Counted from the stretch's first letter, positions 41,013-51,131 are shown. The stretch is 64,000 nucleotides of DNA from Angomonas deanei (GCA_903995115.1 LR877146.1:806001-870000); one strand, 5' to 3'. Numbers and translations are program-made. The notes: generated from the letters alone by a model not told the origin.

Positions 41013-41801
41013 ATGACTGAAAAGCCGATTGAACCGCTACAGGACCCACCGGCCGTCGCTCCTGTCCGTGATGCCCTTCTTGCCTACGGGGACGTACCAC
41101 AGGCGACGGTGGTGCAGCCGATTGTGCTGCCGGACGGACGAACGGCGTATGTGACGGTGAATGATTCTTCCGCTGTCCGCTCCCCCTATGGACAGAGTCG
41201 ATACAGATCAGCAGCCGACACAGCCCCCGAACCTTCTTCCACCTTTGTTGATACACCAGGGGGGTTGATCCTCTCTAACGCGACGCGACCGGCGCGCGTC
41301 TGCCGACCGTCTCTATACGCGGCGATACTACCATTGAACTGTCTGGCGTTTATTTTCAGTATTTTGAGTATTGCCGCCCCCTTTGCGAAGGGCTATACAG
41401 CGTGTGAATACTCGTACTACTGGGGTTCTAACTGCGTCTGGCGTGATGAATACGTTTTCGCGTTCTCGGCTCAAGGTGAGTTGGTATCGGCTGGCGCCGT
41501 CAACATGGCGATAGGGTTTCTGTTCTTCATCCCTACTCTTGTACTGTCTGCCATTTTGTTCCACAAGAGGGACCAAGAGGTCGCCGCGGGTGGAAAGACC
41601 ATTGCCCTATGCGCCATCTCACTGGTGTCCGTTGTGCTTGCTGGGGTCGTTACTGTGTTCTATTTTGTTGCCTTGTACACTGAGTTTGATGATACAAGAA
41701 TCGTCATTGGCCCTGTGATGGCACTTCTCGCCACGGTACTGTACCTCGCCGCCTCCATCTTACTTCATGTAGCCCTCTGTTTATCGTTTTCGTTCACATA
41801 G
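41013..41801 (+). CDS. AL11: amastin-like four-helix protein (short form)
   Basis: Predicted 262 aa. MTEKPIEPLQDPPAVAPVRD, VVQPIVLPDGRTAYVTV (Pro replaced by Thr in the motif), helix 1 LNCLAFIFSILSIAAPF, loop CEYSYYWGSNC (C-x9-C), WRDEYVFAFSAQ, helices 2-4. The usual stop after helix 4 is changed, so the protein runs nine residues further (LLHVALCLSFSFT). Confidence 0.66.
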   Translation: MTEKPIEPLQDPPAVAPVRDALLAYGDVPQATVVQPIVLPDGRTAYVTVNDSSAVRSPYGQSRYRSAADTAPEPSSTFVDTPGGLILSNATRPARVCRPSLYAAILPLNCLAFIFSILSIAAPFAKGYTACEYSYYWGSNCVWRDEYVFAFSAQGELVSAGAVNMAIGFLFFIPTLVLSAILFHKRDQEVAAGGKTIALCAISLVSVVLAGVVTVFYFVALYTEFDDTRIVIGPVMALLATVLYLAASILLHVALCLSFSFT

Positions 41802-42573
41802 TAGGGTAGGTGGGTCCAACCGTGCTGACAGATGCGGTTTCCTTATACGTGGCGTAAGTTAACAATGATGAAGTTAGCCCTCTCCACGCTTCAGCCGTAA
41901 GAGCGCTCAATGTATTGTGTAATCACGGACTGTATCGGTTTCCTCCATGTGCCCCCCCTTCTTTTTGTAGTGAAGACAAGGTGTTATTACCCCTTGATAG
42001 CGAAAAAGTAGAAATTACATCCTTTTCTTTTAAATGCTTGATCTTGTTTCTGTCTTTGTTTTAGGTAACGTAAATGCTTTTTTTTTTAAATCTTGCTAAC
42101 CCCCCCTCTGTTATGATATTTATATACACCACTACGTATCGGTGTGCCCGATAAGTTTCTGTTGGGCCAGGACAGACCAACTCTCTTGTAGCAGGAAAAT
42201 AGGAGAATGTATAGCATGATCGTTTGCTGCGCGGAATGCTCCTAACAAGTATGGATTCTTCCCTTTATAGAACACTACCCCGTTGTACGATTATTCGTGT
42301 TTTTTTTTTCAATTCGTTTCGTTTGCGCATTTTCCTTTTTAAGGACCCTTCTAAACCATTATTGCTTCACGTGTTTCTTTTTTTTTTTTTTTTTGTTGTT
42401 GTTGAATTGGCAACGTTTGACTGTGTCATTTTGTCTTATCATTCTCTCTTGTCTGTTGTTGTCATCGTTGTCATACCACCTTGCCTACCTCTCACCGAGC
42501 CTCTCTTTTCCATTGTAGGAGTGACTTAGCACTGTTTTTTATTATTTTGGTTTAAGTTTCGTTTCTTATCACA
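41802..42573 (+). repeat. Intergenic unit after AL11
   Basis: Array spacer with the optional GTGAAGACAAGG block, a decayed hairpin copy and acceptor AG at 42517-42518. Beyond the acceptor it switches to a different 5' leader (GAGTGACTTAGCACTG) shared only with AL15. Confidence 0.7.
42137..42195 (+). promoter_or_regulatory. Double-hairpin element, copy 7 (degenerate)
   Basis: Hairpin 1 intact (TATCGG/CCGATA), but the hairpin 2 arms read CCAGGACA and TGTAGCAGG, which no longer pair well. A useful negative among the copies. Confidence 0.45.
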
Positions 42574-43587
42574 ATGTCTCAAAAGCCGGTAGAACAACCT
42601 TTATCGACACACGACCGACCGGCCGTCACTCCAGCTACCGGTAACGCTCTTCCTACCTACGGGGACGTATCACAGGGGACAGTCCTTCAGCCGATTGTGC
42701 TACCGGACGGCCGAACGGCGTATGTGCCAGTCAGCACTTCCGCCCCCAACCCCAATCCCCTCTATTCTCCTTACACTTCGAACCAGTACACACCGTCACC
42801 CGACACTGCCCATCCTCCAGTCTACAGGTCTGACTTGTCACGGGTGCTGAATTACTACAACAGTGGCCGACCCTCCACTTGCTGTCTGCTGTCGTCCCGC
42901 GCGGTAGTGCTGACGCTGAACTCTTTGGCGTTCGTCTTCAGTATCTTGAGTATTGGCGCTCCGTTTGTGGAGAGTTACAATGTGTGCCAAGACTGGCTCT
43001 CTTATAGTCAATATTATGGGTATTACTATCATCACGCATGCCTTTTCATGCCTGACGCGCAGCATTTTGCGCTCGATTCATACGACGGTGCGGCCTACTA
43101 TGGTGCCATTGTGATGGCGTGTTGTTTTGCTCTGTATATCCCTACCTTGGTGTTGTCTGCCATCTTTTTACACATTGGCCGCAAGTACCCGGAGCGAGAG
43201 AGACAGGATGCGGCGGATCAAACTCTCTCCGTGGCGGTCCGACGTGATCGCGCGTTGGAACGTATTCACTACGACGTGAACATCACCAAGGCGCTCTTCA
43301 CCACGACACTGTTGTCCTTCTGTGCGTGCGTCGGCGTCACCGCCGCTTACTTTGTGGAATTCGATGCTGAGTTCTCGTCTGCCGTTACGGTGATCGGCCC
43401 CCCGATGGCAGTGGTGGCCATGGCACTGTACCTCGCGGCCTTCATCCTGACGCCCATCCGCTGCGCCACAGGGGGATCGTTTAGGTTCCCGGAAGAGGGC
43501 AGCAATGCCGACGGTGATAACGGATGCTGCTGTGTAAGCAGAGAAGAATATTGTGAGTTTTTGGGGTGTGATAGTGGTTTATGTTAA
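42574..43587 (+). CDS. AL12: amastin-like four-helix protein (long form, unusual loop and tail)
   Basis: Predicted 337 aa. MSQKPVEQPLSTHDRPAVTP, PIVLPDGRTAYVPV, VLNYYNSGRPSTCCLLSSRA, helix 1. A long outer loop rich in Tyr/His (CQDWLSYSQYYGYYYHHAC, Cys spaced by 17) follows, then helices 2-4 with RKYPERERQDAADQ and IHYDVNITKALF. The tail differs from other long forms after GCCC (VSREEYCEFLGCDSGLC). Helix 4 VIGPPMAVVAMALYLAAF replaces the common VVGPVMAL. Confidence 0.65.
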   Translation: MSQKPVEQPLSTHDRPAVTPATGNALPTYGDVSQGTVLQPIVLPDGRTAYVPVSTSAPNPNPLYSPYTSNQYTPSPDTAHPPVYRSDLSRVLNYYNSGRPSTCCLLSSRAVVLTLNSLAFVFSILSIGAPFVESYNVCQDWLSYSQYYGYYYHHACLFMPDAQHFALDSYDGAAYYGAIVMACCFALYIPTLVLSAIFLHIGRKYPERERQDAADQTLSVAVRRDRALERIHYDVNITKALFTTTLLSFCACVGVTAAYFVEFDAEFSSAVTVIGPPMAVVAMALYLAAFILTPIRCATGGSFRFPEEGSNADGDNGCCCVSREEYCEFLGCDSGLC

Positions 43588-44265
43588 AGATGAGTCTACT
43601 CTATAAATTGAATGACTGAGGACGGTGACGGGGTCAGCGGTCCGCCGCTTCTTACCCCCCCTGAACTGTTTTTTTTTTTTTTCAAAAGAAAACAGGAACA
43701 AAAGAAAAAAAAAATGATTTTTTTTATTTTGATTTTTTTGATCTTTTTGTTTAAAATTTACTGTAGAGCTGTAACTTGTTTTTTGAATCTTGCTAAACCT
43801 CCTTCTGTTTTGATATATATAAAAAGCTTTACGTATCGGTATGCCCGATAAGATTCTGTCGAACCACTGCAGACGAATTCGCTTGTAGTGGGAAAGGCAA
43901 AAATGTATAACGTGATCGTTTGCTACGCGGAATGCCCCCAACAAGTATGGATGCTTCCCTGTATAGACACTACTTCATTGTACGATTATTTTTGTTTTCT
44001 TCAATTCTTTTGTTCTTCTGTTTTATTGCGCATTTTTCCTTTTTAAGGACTCTTCTAAACCATTATTGTTTCACTTGTTTCGTTGTGCTTTTGTTGAATT
44101 GGCTTCGTTTGGTTGTGCCGTTCTTTGTTACTTTTGTCACTTCTCTGTTGTTGTCCTCGTTAGCCTACATCTTGTCTACCTCTCACCGCACCTTTCTTTT
44201 CCATTGAAGGATAGTCTTAGTATTGTTTTTTAGTTTCTCTTCTAGTAAGTTTCTTTCCTATCGCG
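43588..44265 (+). repeat. Intergenic unit after AL12
   Basis: Starts with a unique segment (to ~43750, with T/A runs), then joins the array spacer with the double hairpin and an acceptor variant CCATTGAAG (AG at 44208-44209). Confidence 0.7.
43834..43891 (+). promoter_or_regulatory. Double-hairpin element, copy 8
   Basis: TATCGG-(5)-CCGATA; CCACTGCA-(12)-TGTAGTGG at 43864-43891. Confidence 0.6.
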
Positions 44266-45054
44266 ATGAGTGAAAAGCCGGTTGAACCGCCACAGTACCC
44301 ACCGACCGTCGTTCCTGTGAGCGATGCCCTTCCTACCTACGGAGACGTACCACAGGCCACGGTGGTGCAGACCGTCGTACTACCAGACGGTCGAACGGCG
44401 TATCTACCAGTGAATGATTCTTCACCTGCTCACTCCCCCTATGGACAGAATCAGTACACCGCAGCGCTTGACACAACCCCCGAACCCTCTGCCGCCTCCG
44501 TCGATACACCAGGTGAGGTGATTCTCTCTGACCCCACCCGACCAGCACGTTGCTCTCTACGATCGGCGCAAGCCGTGATACTAATATTGAACTGTCTTGC
44601 ACTTATCTTCAGTATTTTGAGTATTGCCGCCCCCTTTGCGAAGGGCTATACAGCGTGTGAATACTCGGTGATGTATGGTCGTCGTTATTGCGAGTGGCGC
44701 GATGAATACGTTTTCGCGTTCTCTTCTGACAGTGATGGCGCGAGTCCAGGTGCCTGGATCATGGCGGTAGGGTTCGTGTTCTCCATCCCTACTGTTGTAC
44801 TGTCTGCCTTGTTTTTCCACAAGAGTGACAGACACGATACAAGGATTCCCTTCTACCTCGCTCTCTTCCGTTTCATTTTAACACTGCTCTCTTCATCGTG
44901 CAGCTCGGTGACGACGTTGTGCTTTTTTTTGGATTGGTTCACTCACTTCAATGATTCAACAATTGTGATCGGCCCTGTGATGGCTCTTCTCGCCATGATA
45001 CCGAGCTATGTCACCTGCGTGTTACTTTTGGTTGTCCCAAAGGTATTGGTGTAG
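44266..45054 (+). CDS. AL13: amastin-like four-helix protein (short form, divergent)
   Basis: Predicted 262 aa. MSEKPVEPPQYPPTVVPVSD, TVVLPDGRTAYLPV, helix 1 NCLALIFSILSIAAPF. Outer loop CEYSVMYGRRYC (C-x10-C, one residue longer than the common spacing) and WRDEYVFAFSSDSDGASPG. After helix 2 the inner loop is KSDRHDTRIPFYLALFRF, shared only with AL6. It ends VVPKVLV. This is the intact representative of the AL6 sub-branch. Confidence 0.65.
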   Translation: MSEKPVEPPQYPPTVVPVSDALPTYGDVPQATVVQTVVLPDGRTAYLPVNDSSPAHSPYGQNQYTAALDTTPEPSAASVDTPGEVILSDPTRPARCSLRSAQAVILILNCLALIFSILSIAAPFAKGYTACEYSVMYGRRYCEWRDEYVFAFSSDSDGASPGAWIMAVGFVFSIPTVVLSALFFHKSDRHDTRIPFYLALFRFILTLLSSSCSSVTTLCFFLDWFTHFNDSTIVIGPVMALLAMIPSYVTCVLLLVVPKVLV

Positions 45055-45802
45055 TTCGCGGCGCAGGGTAGGTGGGTCCAGCGTTGATAGTACTATATGT
45101 TTGGCGAATGTTGCCAATGATGTAGTTAGCTCTCTCCCTGCTTCAGCCGTAAGAGCGCTCAATGTATTGTGTAATCGCCCACTGTATCGGTTTCCCGCAT
45201 GCGCTCCCCCTTTTTTAGTGAAGATAAGGTGTTTGTTTTACCCCTTGATAACGAAAAAGCAGAAATTACCTTTTTTTGAATGCTTGATCTTATTTCCGTC
45301 TTTATTTTAGGTAACGTAGTTTTTTTCTTTTTCTTTTGAATCTTGCTAAACCTCCTTCTGTTTTGATATATAAAAAGCTTTACGTGTCGGTATGCCCGAT
45401 AAGATTCTGTCGAACCACTGCAGACGAATTCGCTTGTGGTGGGAAAGGCAAAAATGTATAACGTGATCGTTTGCTACGCGGAATGCCCCCAACAAGTATG
45501 GATGCTTCCCTGTATAGACACTACTTCATTGTACGATTATTTTTGTTTTCTTCAATTCTTTTGTTCTTCTGTTTTATTGCGCATTTTCCTCCTTTAGGAC
45601 TCTTCTAAACCACCAGTGTTTCACTTGTTTCGTTGTTGAATTGGGTACGTTTGGTTGTGTCATTTTGTCTTATCATTCTCTCTAGCCTGTTGTTGTCATG
45701 TGTAGTCTACGACCCTGTCTACCTCTTACCGAACCTTTCTTTTCCGTTGTAGGATAGTCCTAGTATTACTCTTTTCTTGTTGTAAGTTTCTTTCCTATCG
45801 CA
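45055..45802 (+). repeat. Intergenic unit after AL13
   Basis: Array spacer. Its final part (acceptor AG at 45751-45752, GATAGTCCTAGTATTACTC leader) matches the spacer before AL6. Confidence 0.7.
45385..45442 (+). promoter_or_regulatory. Double-hairpin element, copy 9
   Basis: Hairpin 1 TGTCGG/CCGATA pairs with one G-U; hairpin 2 CCACTGCA-(12)-TGTGGTGG pairs with two G-U, all in + strand RNA. Confidence 0.6.
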
Positions 45803-46558
45803 ATGACTGAAAAGCCGGTTGAGCCGCTACAGGACCCGCCGACCGTCGTTCCTGTCCGTGATGCCCTTCCTACCTACGGGGACGTACCACAGGCGACGGT
45901 GGTGCAGCCGATTGTGCTGCCGGACGGACGAACGGCGTATGTGCCGGTAAATGATTCTTCACCTGCTTACTTCCAGTATGGACAGAATCGGTGCAGATCA
46001 GCCCCCGAACCCACTACCGCCCTCTCAGAGCGACCAGGCGAGTGGATTGTATCTGACCCCCCACAACCACCGTGTTGTAGTTTACGTGAGATGGTTGAAT
46101 TACTGGACTGTCTCATGATTATCTTTGAGCTTGGTGCTATTTTTGTATTGCCGCACCCTTTGTGAAGGGTTATACAGTGTGTGAAAAGTTGTACTACGGT
46201 GGTTATAATTGCGTCTGGCGCGATGAATACTTTTTCGCGTTCTCGGCTCAAAGTGGGTTTGCGTTGGCTGGCGCCATCCTCATGGCGTTTGGGTTCGTGT
46301 TCTCCATCCCTACTCTTGTGCTGTCTGCTGTCTTGTTCCACAGGAGGGACCGACCGAACGCCGCGGATGGAATCACTGCGGGCCTTTTCGTCACGTCACC
46401 AGCGTCCGTAATGCTTGCTGGGGTCGCTACTGCGATGTATTTTTACGACCTTGCACACTGAGTTTGATGATAGAAGAATCGTCATTGGCCCTGTGATGGT
46501 ACTTCTCGCCACGGTACTCTACCTCGCCGCCTCCATCTTACTTTGTGTAGCCTGCTAG
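45803..46558 (+). pseudogene. AL14: amastin-like pseudogene (short form)
   Basis: First frame 45803-46165 holds MTEKPVEPLQDPPTVVP and PIVLPDGRTAYVPV. It runs into a diverged first helix (LDCLMIIFELGAIFVLPHPL) and stops. The loop CEKLYYGGYNC (C-x9-C), WRDEYFFAF and helices 2-3 lie in another frame (to 46461). The end TEFDDRRIVIGPVMVLLATV to the TAG at 46558 is in a further one. Two frame changes plus a damaged helix 1 argue for real decay. Confidence 0.7.
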
Positions 46559-47343
46559 GTATCGTTGTCGTTCACGGCGCAGGGTAGGTGAGCCCGGTGT
46601 TGGTAACAAATGCGGCTTCTTTCTAAGTAGCGACTATTACCAATAACAAGACACCCCCCTCCACGCTTCAGCCGTAAGAGCGCTCAATGTTTTGTGAGAT
46701 CACGGGCTTTATCGGTTTCCTGCATGTGACCTCCTTTTTTTGTAGTGAATACAAGGTGTTTTTACGCCTTGATAACGAAAAAGTAGATTTTACACCCTTT
46801 TTTTTTTAAAAAAAATTGCTTGATCTTATTTCTGTCTTTGTTTTAGGAAACGTAATTTGTTTTTTTAATCTTGCTAAACCTCCCTCTGTTTTGATATTTA
46901 TATTCACCTACGTATCGGTATGCGCGATAGGATTCTGCTGAACCATTACAGACGAATTCGCGTGTAGTGGGAAAATAGAAGAATGTATAAGGTGATCGTT
47001 TGCTACGCGGAATGCACCCAACGAATATGGTTTCTCCCCTATATAGATACTACCGTGTTGTACGCCCATTCGTGTTTTTTTTTTCAATTCGTTTCTTTTT
47101 GCTCTTTTGTGTATTTTTCCTGTTTAAGGACTCTTCTAAACCATTATTGCTTTACTTGTTTCGTTGCGTTTTTTGCTGAATTGCTTACGTTTGGCTGTTT
47201 TGTCCTTACTGTTGTCTCGTGGCTGTTGTTGTCATCGTTAGTCTACGACCCCGTCCGCCTCTTACCTAACCTTTCTTTTCCATTGTAGGAGTGACTTAGC
47301 ACTGTTTTTTATTATTTTGGTTTAAGTTTCGTTTCTTATCACA
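46559..47343 (+). repeat. Intergenic unit after AL14
   Basis: Array spacer with the optional GAATACAAGG block, double hairpin and acceptor AG at 47287-47288. The 5' leader GAGTGACTTAGCACTG is shared with AL12. Confidence 0.7.
46913..46970 (+). promoter_or_regulatory. Double-hairpin element, copy 10
   Basis: TATCG/CGATA; CCATTACA-(12)-TGTAGTGG at 46943-46970. The C-to-T change keeps a U-G pair in + strand RNA. Confidence 0.6.
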
Positions 47344-48303
47344 ATGTCTCAAAAGCCGGTAGAACAACCTTTATCGACACACGACCGACCGGACGAACCT
47401 CCTGCTCCCGGTAACACCCTTCCTACCTACGGGGACGTATCACAGGGGACAGCGCTACAGCCGATTGTGCTGCCAGACGGTCGAACGGCGTATGTGCCGG
47501 TGAGGGATTCTCCCGCGGCTCACTCCCCCTATGGGCAGACTCATTACACCGCAGCGCTCGACACGACCCCGGAATATGCTACAACTCCCGCTGATCTGTC
47601 GCATGTGTTGAATTACTACAACACCAGACGCCCCTCACCATGCTGTCTGCTGTCGTCCCGCGCAGTGATACTGACGCTGAACTCTCTGGCGTTCATCTTC
47701 AGCATCTTGAGCATTGCCGCTCCCTTTGCGAAGGGAGTCCCATCGCGTTATTGCAGCCCCTATTATTACTATTACTACAGCTACAGTTGTTACGAGGAGT
47801 ACGATTTCGCGTTTTCTTCCGATTCTTTTCTGGCAGTCATTGGCGCGATCGCGATGGTAACTGGGTTTGCTCTGTATATCCCTACCTTGGTGCTCTCTGC
47901 CATCTTTTTGCACATTGGACGTCAGTACCCGGAGCGAGAAAGACGGGAGGCGGTGAATCAAACTCTCTCCTTGGCGGACCGCCGCCACCGCGCACTGACA
48001 CGTATTTACTACGACGTGAACATCACCAAGGCTCTCTTCGCCACGACACTGGTGTCTGTTTGTCTGTGCATTGCGGTGACGGTGCTGTACTTTGTGGGGT
48101 GGGAGCGAGAGCTCTACTATGCAGATTTACTGATCGGCCCTCCGATGCCCCTCGTGGCCGCGGTGCTGTACCTCGTCGCCCTCATCCTGACGCCCATTCG
48201 TGATGCCACGAATACGTCGCTGGAGTTCCCGGAAGAAGGGAGCAGTATCAGTGGCGGTGAGGGATGCTGCTACTTTATGTGCGGTCAAGACTGTTGTTCC
48301 TAA
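47344..48303 (+). CDS. AL15: amastin-like four-helix protein (long form)
   Basis: Predicted 319 aa. MSQKPVEQPLSTHDRPDEPP, QPIVLPDGRTAYVPVRDS, VLNYYNTRRPSPCCLLSSRA, helix 1 NSLAFIFSILSIAAPF. The outer loop is Tyr-rich, YCSPYYYYYYSYSCYEEYDF, with C-x11-C. Helices 2-4 follow, with RQYPERERREAVNQ and YYDVNITKALFATTL. The tail SLEFPEEGSSISGGEGCCYF ends CGQDCCS. The middle ~500 bases are virtually identical to AL16. Confidence 0.66.
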   Translation: MSQKPVEQPLSTHDRPDEPPAPGNTLPTYGDVSQGTALQPIVLPDGRTAYVPVRDSPAAHSPYGQTHYTAALDTTPEYATTPADLSHVLNYYNTRRPSPCCLLSSRAVILTLNSLAFIFSILSIAAPFAKGVPSRYCSPYYYYYYSYSCYEEYDFAFSSDSFLAVIGAIAMVTGFALYIPTLVLSAIFLHIGRQYPERERREAVNQTLSLADRRHRALTRIYYDVNITKALFATTLVSVCLCIAVTVLYFVGWERELYYADLLIGPPMPLVAAVLYLVALILTPIRDATNTSLEFPEEGSSISGGEGCCYFMCGQDCCS

Positions 48304-48616
48304 ATATACCTCTTTGTATGTGTACTTCCGTACCAATCGGTTTCTGATCGTGTTTTTTATTTTAATAAGTTTTACTGTTTTCATGCACATTTCCTTTGTA
48401 GGAGTCTTTCCTTTCTCCCTTTTTTTTGTTGTGTTTTTACCTATATCGGTCCATTTGTTTTCCTCTTACTCTTTGCTCTGTCTCCATGAGTGCTTGTATC
48501 GTATTGACAACGTTATCTGTTCATCTCACGTCTCTCTTTCTTTTTTTTTGTGTGTTGCAGTCTTATTAGGGCAATCACGTAGGTGGAGGATTGTCTTTAT
48601 TTTACTTCTTATTATA
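48304..48616. other. Spacer AL15-AL16
   Basis: About 310 bases with TGCACATTTCC at 48384 and a pyrimidine tract near 48520-48550 ending in TTGCAG (48555-48560). It lacks the double hairpin. Confidence 0.5.
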
Positions 48617-49554
48617 ATGCCTGAAAAGCCTGTTGAATTACTTACCCCGTACGACCTCCTGCTCCCGGTAACGCCCTTCCTACCTACGGGGACGTATCAC
48701 AGGGGACAGCGCTACAGCCGATTGTGCTGCCAGACGGTCGAATGGCGTATGTGCCGGTGAGGGATTCTCCCGCGGCTCACTCCCCCTATGGACAGACTCA
48801 TTACACCGCAGCGCTCGACATAACCCCGGTATATGCTACAACTCCCGCTGATCTGTCGCATGTGTTGAATTACTACAACACCAGACGCCCCTCACCATGC
48901 TGTCTGCTGTCGTCCCGCGCAGTGATACTGACGCTGAACTCTCTGGCGTTCATCTTCAGCATCTTGAGCATTGCCGCTCCCTTTGCGAAGGGAGTCCCAT
49001 CGCGTTATTGCAGCCCCTATTATTACTATTACTACAGCTACAGTTGTTACGAGGAGTACGATTTCGCGTTTTCTTCCGATTCTTTTCTGGCAGTCATTGG
49101 CGCGATCGCGATGGTAACTGGGTTTGCTCTGTATATCCCTACCTTGGTGCTCTCTGCCATCTTTTTGCACATTGGACGTCAGTACCCGGAGCGAGAAAGA
49201 CGGGAGGCGGTGAATCAATCTCTCTCCTTGGCGGACCACCGCCGCCGCGCACTGACACGTATTTACTGCGACGTGAACATCACCAAGGCTCTCTTCGCCA
49301 CAACACTGGTGTCTGTTTGTTTGTGCATTGCGGTGACGGTGCTGTACTTTGTGGGGTGGAGTGGGACCTATGACGATGGGAGTCAACTCTTTGGTGCCCC
49401 GGTCCCCGTCGTGGCCGCGGTGCTGTACCTCGTCGCCCTCATCCTGACGCCCATTCGTGGTGCCACGAATACGTCGTTGGAGTTGCCGGCGGAAGCTAGA
49501 AGCAGCAACGGCGGTGAGGGATGCTGCTACTTTAAGCATAGTGAAGGGTGTTAA
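48617..49554 (+). pseudogene. AL16: amastin-like gene with disrupted 5' end
   Basis: ATG at 48617 (MPEKPVELLTPYD) is followed by sequence aligning to AL15 in another frame: TACCCCGTACGACCTCCTGCTCCC replaces the longer ATCGACACACGACCG... of AL15. The body frame (VLPDGRMAYVPV on, to 49554) therefore has no matching start; its first in-frame codon near 48724 is CTG. From VLNYYNTRRP through helix 3 it is nearly identical to AL15. The last third differs (SGTYDDGSQLFGAPVPVV; tail SNGGEGCCYFKHSEGC). Recent copy with a 5' indel. Confidence 0.6.
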
Positions 49555-49956
49555 TTCTTATGATACCCATATGTAGATGGGCTTCCAAACCGATTGGTTT
49601 CTGTTTTTTTTTTTCTGTCCTTTCTTTTTTTGTTTTCTTTTTCTATTTTATTGCTCATTTCCTCTTTTCAATTCTTTTCTGATATCCCTTCTCTTTTTTT
49701 TTTTTTGCATTCACCTATACTGGTCAATTCATCAGTCCCTTACCCTTTGCTGTGCTCCCATGAGTGCTTGTTATACCACCCCTAGCGATATCTGTCCATC
49801 TCACTTCTCTCTGCATCCGTTTTCCAAGTATTGACTACGCAGTTGGACAGTCCTATAGGCGGAGTATTCTCGTTGTTTGATTCCCTCTCACAGCGCCTGA
49901 TACGTAAAAAATAAGTAAAGAATTCGCAGTCGAGTTGTTTGCCTGTTGGTGTCAGT
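49555..49956. other. T-rich spacer AL16-AL17
   Basis: Pyrimidine-rich with CATGAGTGCTTGT also found before AL16 (48485). No gene seen. Confidence 0.5.
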
Positions 49957-50770
49957 ATGGCGGTGTCTCCCAAGACACGAGTGGAGGCGGTGTGCGCACT
50001 GCCATTGACCGTCACAGAGACCAGCAGCCCCGTCGACGGTGTCGGAGGTCCCCTCACCGTGGAAGAAAGGTCGGGTGACGCGACGGTCGTGGTGAACGTG
50101 GACGACTCTCTCCGGGCGTCCGTGGGGGCTGGCAAGCTGCCGACCATACAGCCGTGCGACCCGTCAGAGGAGGACTATCAAGTACTCCATCACTACAACA
50201 GCGAACACCCGTCCAGGTGCTGCCGTGAGACATCGCGTGGTCTGGTGCTGACCTTTATTGTTGTAGCCTTGTTTCATCGGTACCTTCTCTCCCGCCGTCG
50301 CCCTCGTGACGTACGGGGGTCAACCCTTCGATGAAGCGGACAGTGCGGAGATGGAGAAGGTTTGGGATACGGCGATGGGGGTGGTGCTGATGATGGTGGG
50401 ATTCCTCCTTTACATTCCTACCCTTGTATTGGGGGCCATGTTTGTCCACGTGGGGCGGACCTACCCACAGCAGGAGAGAAGCGATGCCGCCAGTGAGACG
50501 TTGTCGGTGTGGACACGCCATCGTCGGGCGGTCATACATATCGTGTCCGATCAGCACATCACACGGGCGCTCCTTGTGACCACCTTTTTGTCGTGTATCG
50601 TCTGTTGTATTGTGACGGCACTGTACTTTACTGGGATGAAAAAACACTTTCCGGACGGGTTGGCCTTGTTCGGTCCGCTGGTGGCACTGTTTGCGACACT
50701 ACTGTACTTGGCAGCACTCCTGCTCACTCCCGTGCACCGCTACACGAATGCCGTGTTGTGCTTTTCGTGA
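49957..50770 (+). pseudogene. AL17: divergent amastin-like gene with frame break in helix 1
   Basis: ATG 49957 gives MAVSPKTRVEAVCALPLTVT, then VLHHYNSEHPSRCC (the VLNYYN...RP..CC motif), and breaks up within the first helix (GLVLTFIVVAL) at ~50265. In the neighbouring frame it continues FIGTFSPAVALVTYGGQPFDE and three helices: LLYIPTLVLGAMFVHVG, HITRALLVTTFLSC, ALFGPLVALFATLLYLAALL. No Cys pair is visible in the shortened loop. The N-terminal DGRTAYVPV motif is absent. Either a pseudogene or an indel error. Confidence 0.55.
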
Positions 50771-51131
50771 TAGGGTGATTGCCTTTTGTTTGAAGAAGTG
50801 ACACACGGAATTATGTCTGAGAGAAAACTCGTAGTAGTATATTTTTCGTTTTTGCTTTGGTTGCCTGTCACTGATAACGTTCGTCTGTTTTTTTTTTTTT
50901 TTTAACGTTTATCGTATTGTTTTCTCATAAAACGTCTTTTTTGCTTTTTGAATTTTCATTTACTGTATTAGGTTAACTGTTTATAGTCCATTGTACTTTG
51001 TCCTCCTTTACTTGTTTTGGTGTTATGGCGGTGTTGGATCTCTTCTCTCTCTTTTTCTTTTTTCCCTTTTGCATTTTAAGGCCCTCCTCCTGAACCCCCA
51101 TCACGAACAATAGATTCATTTCCCCCCAATT
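50771..51131. other. T-rich spacer AL17-AL18
   Basis: Long T run at 50888-50902 and pyrimidine tracts before ATG 51132. Nothing else seen. Confidence 0.5.

Noticed and set aside
31230-47343. CRISPR-like array because of regularly spaced repeats
   Set aside because: Spacing is set by ~0.75-kb genes; repeats are whole intergenic units in a eukaryotic tandem array.
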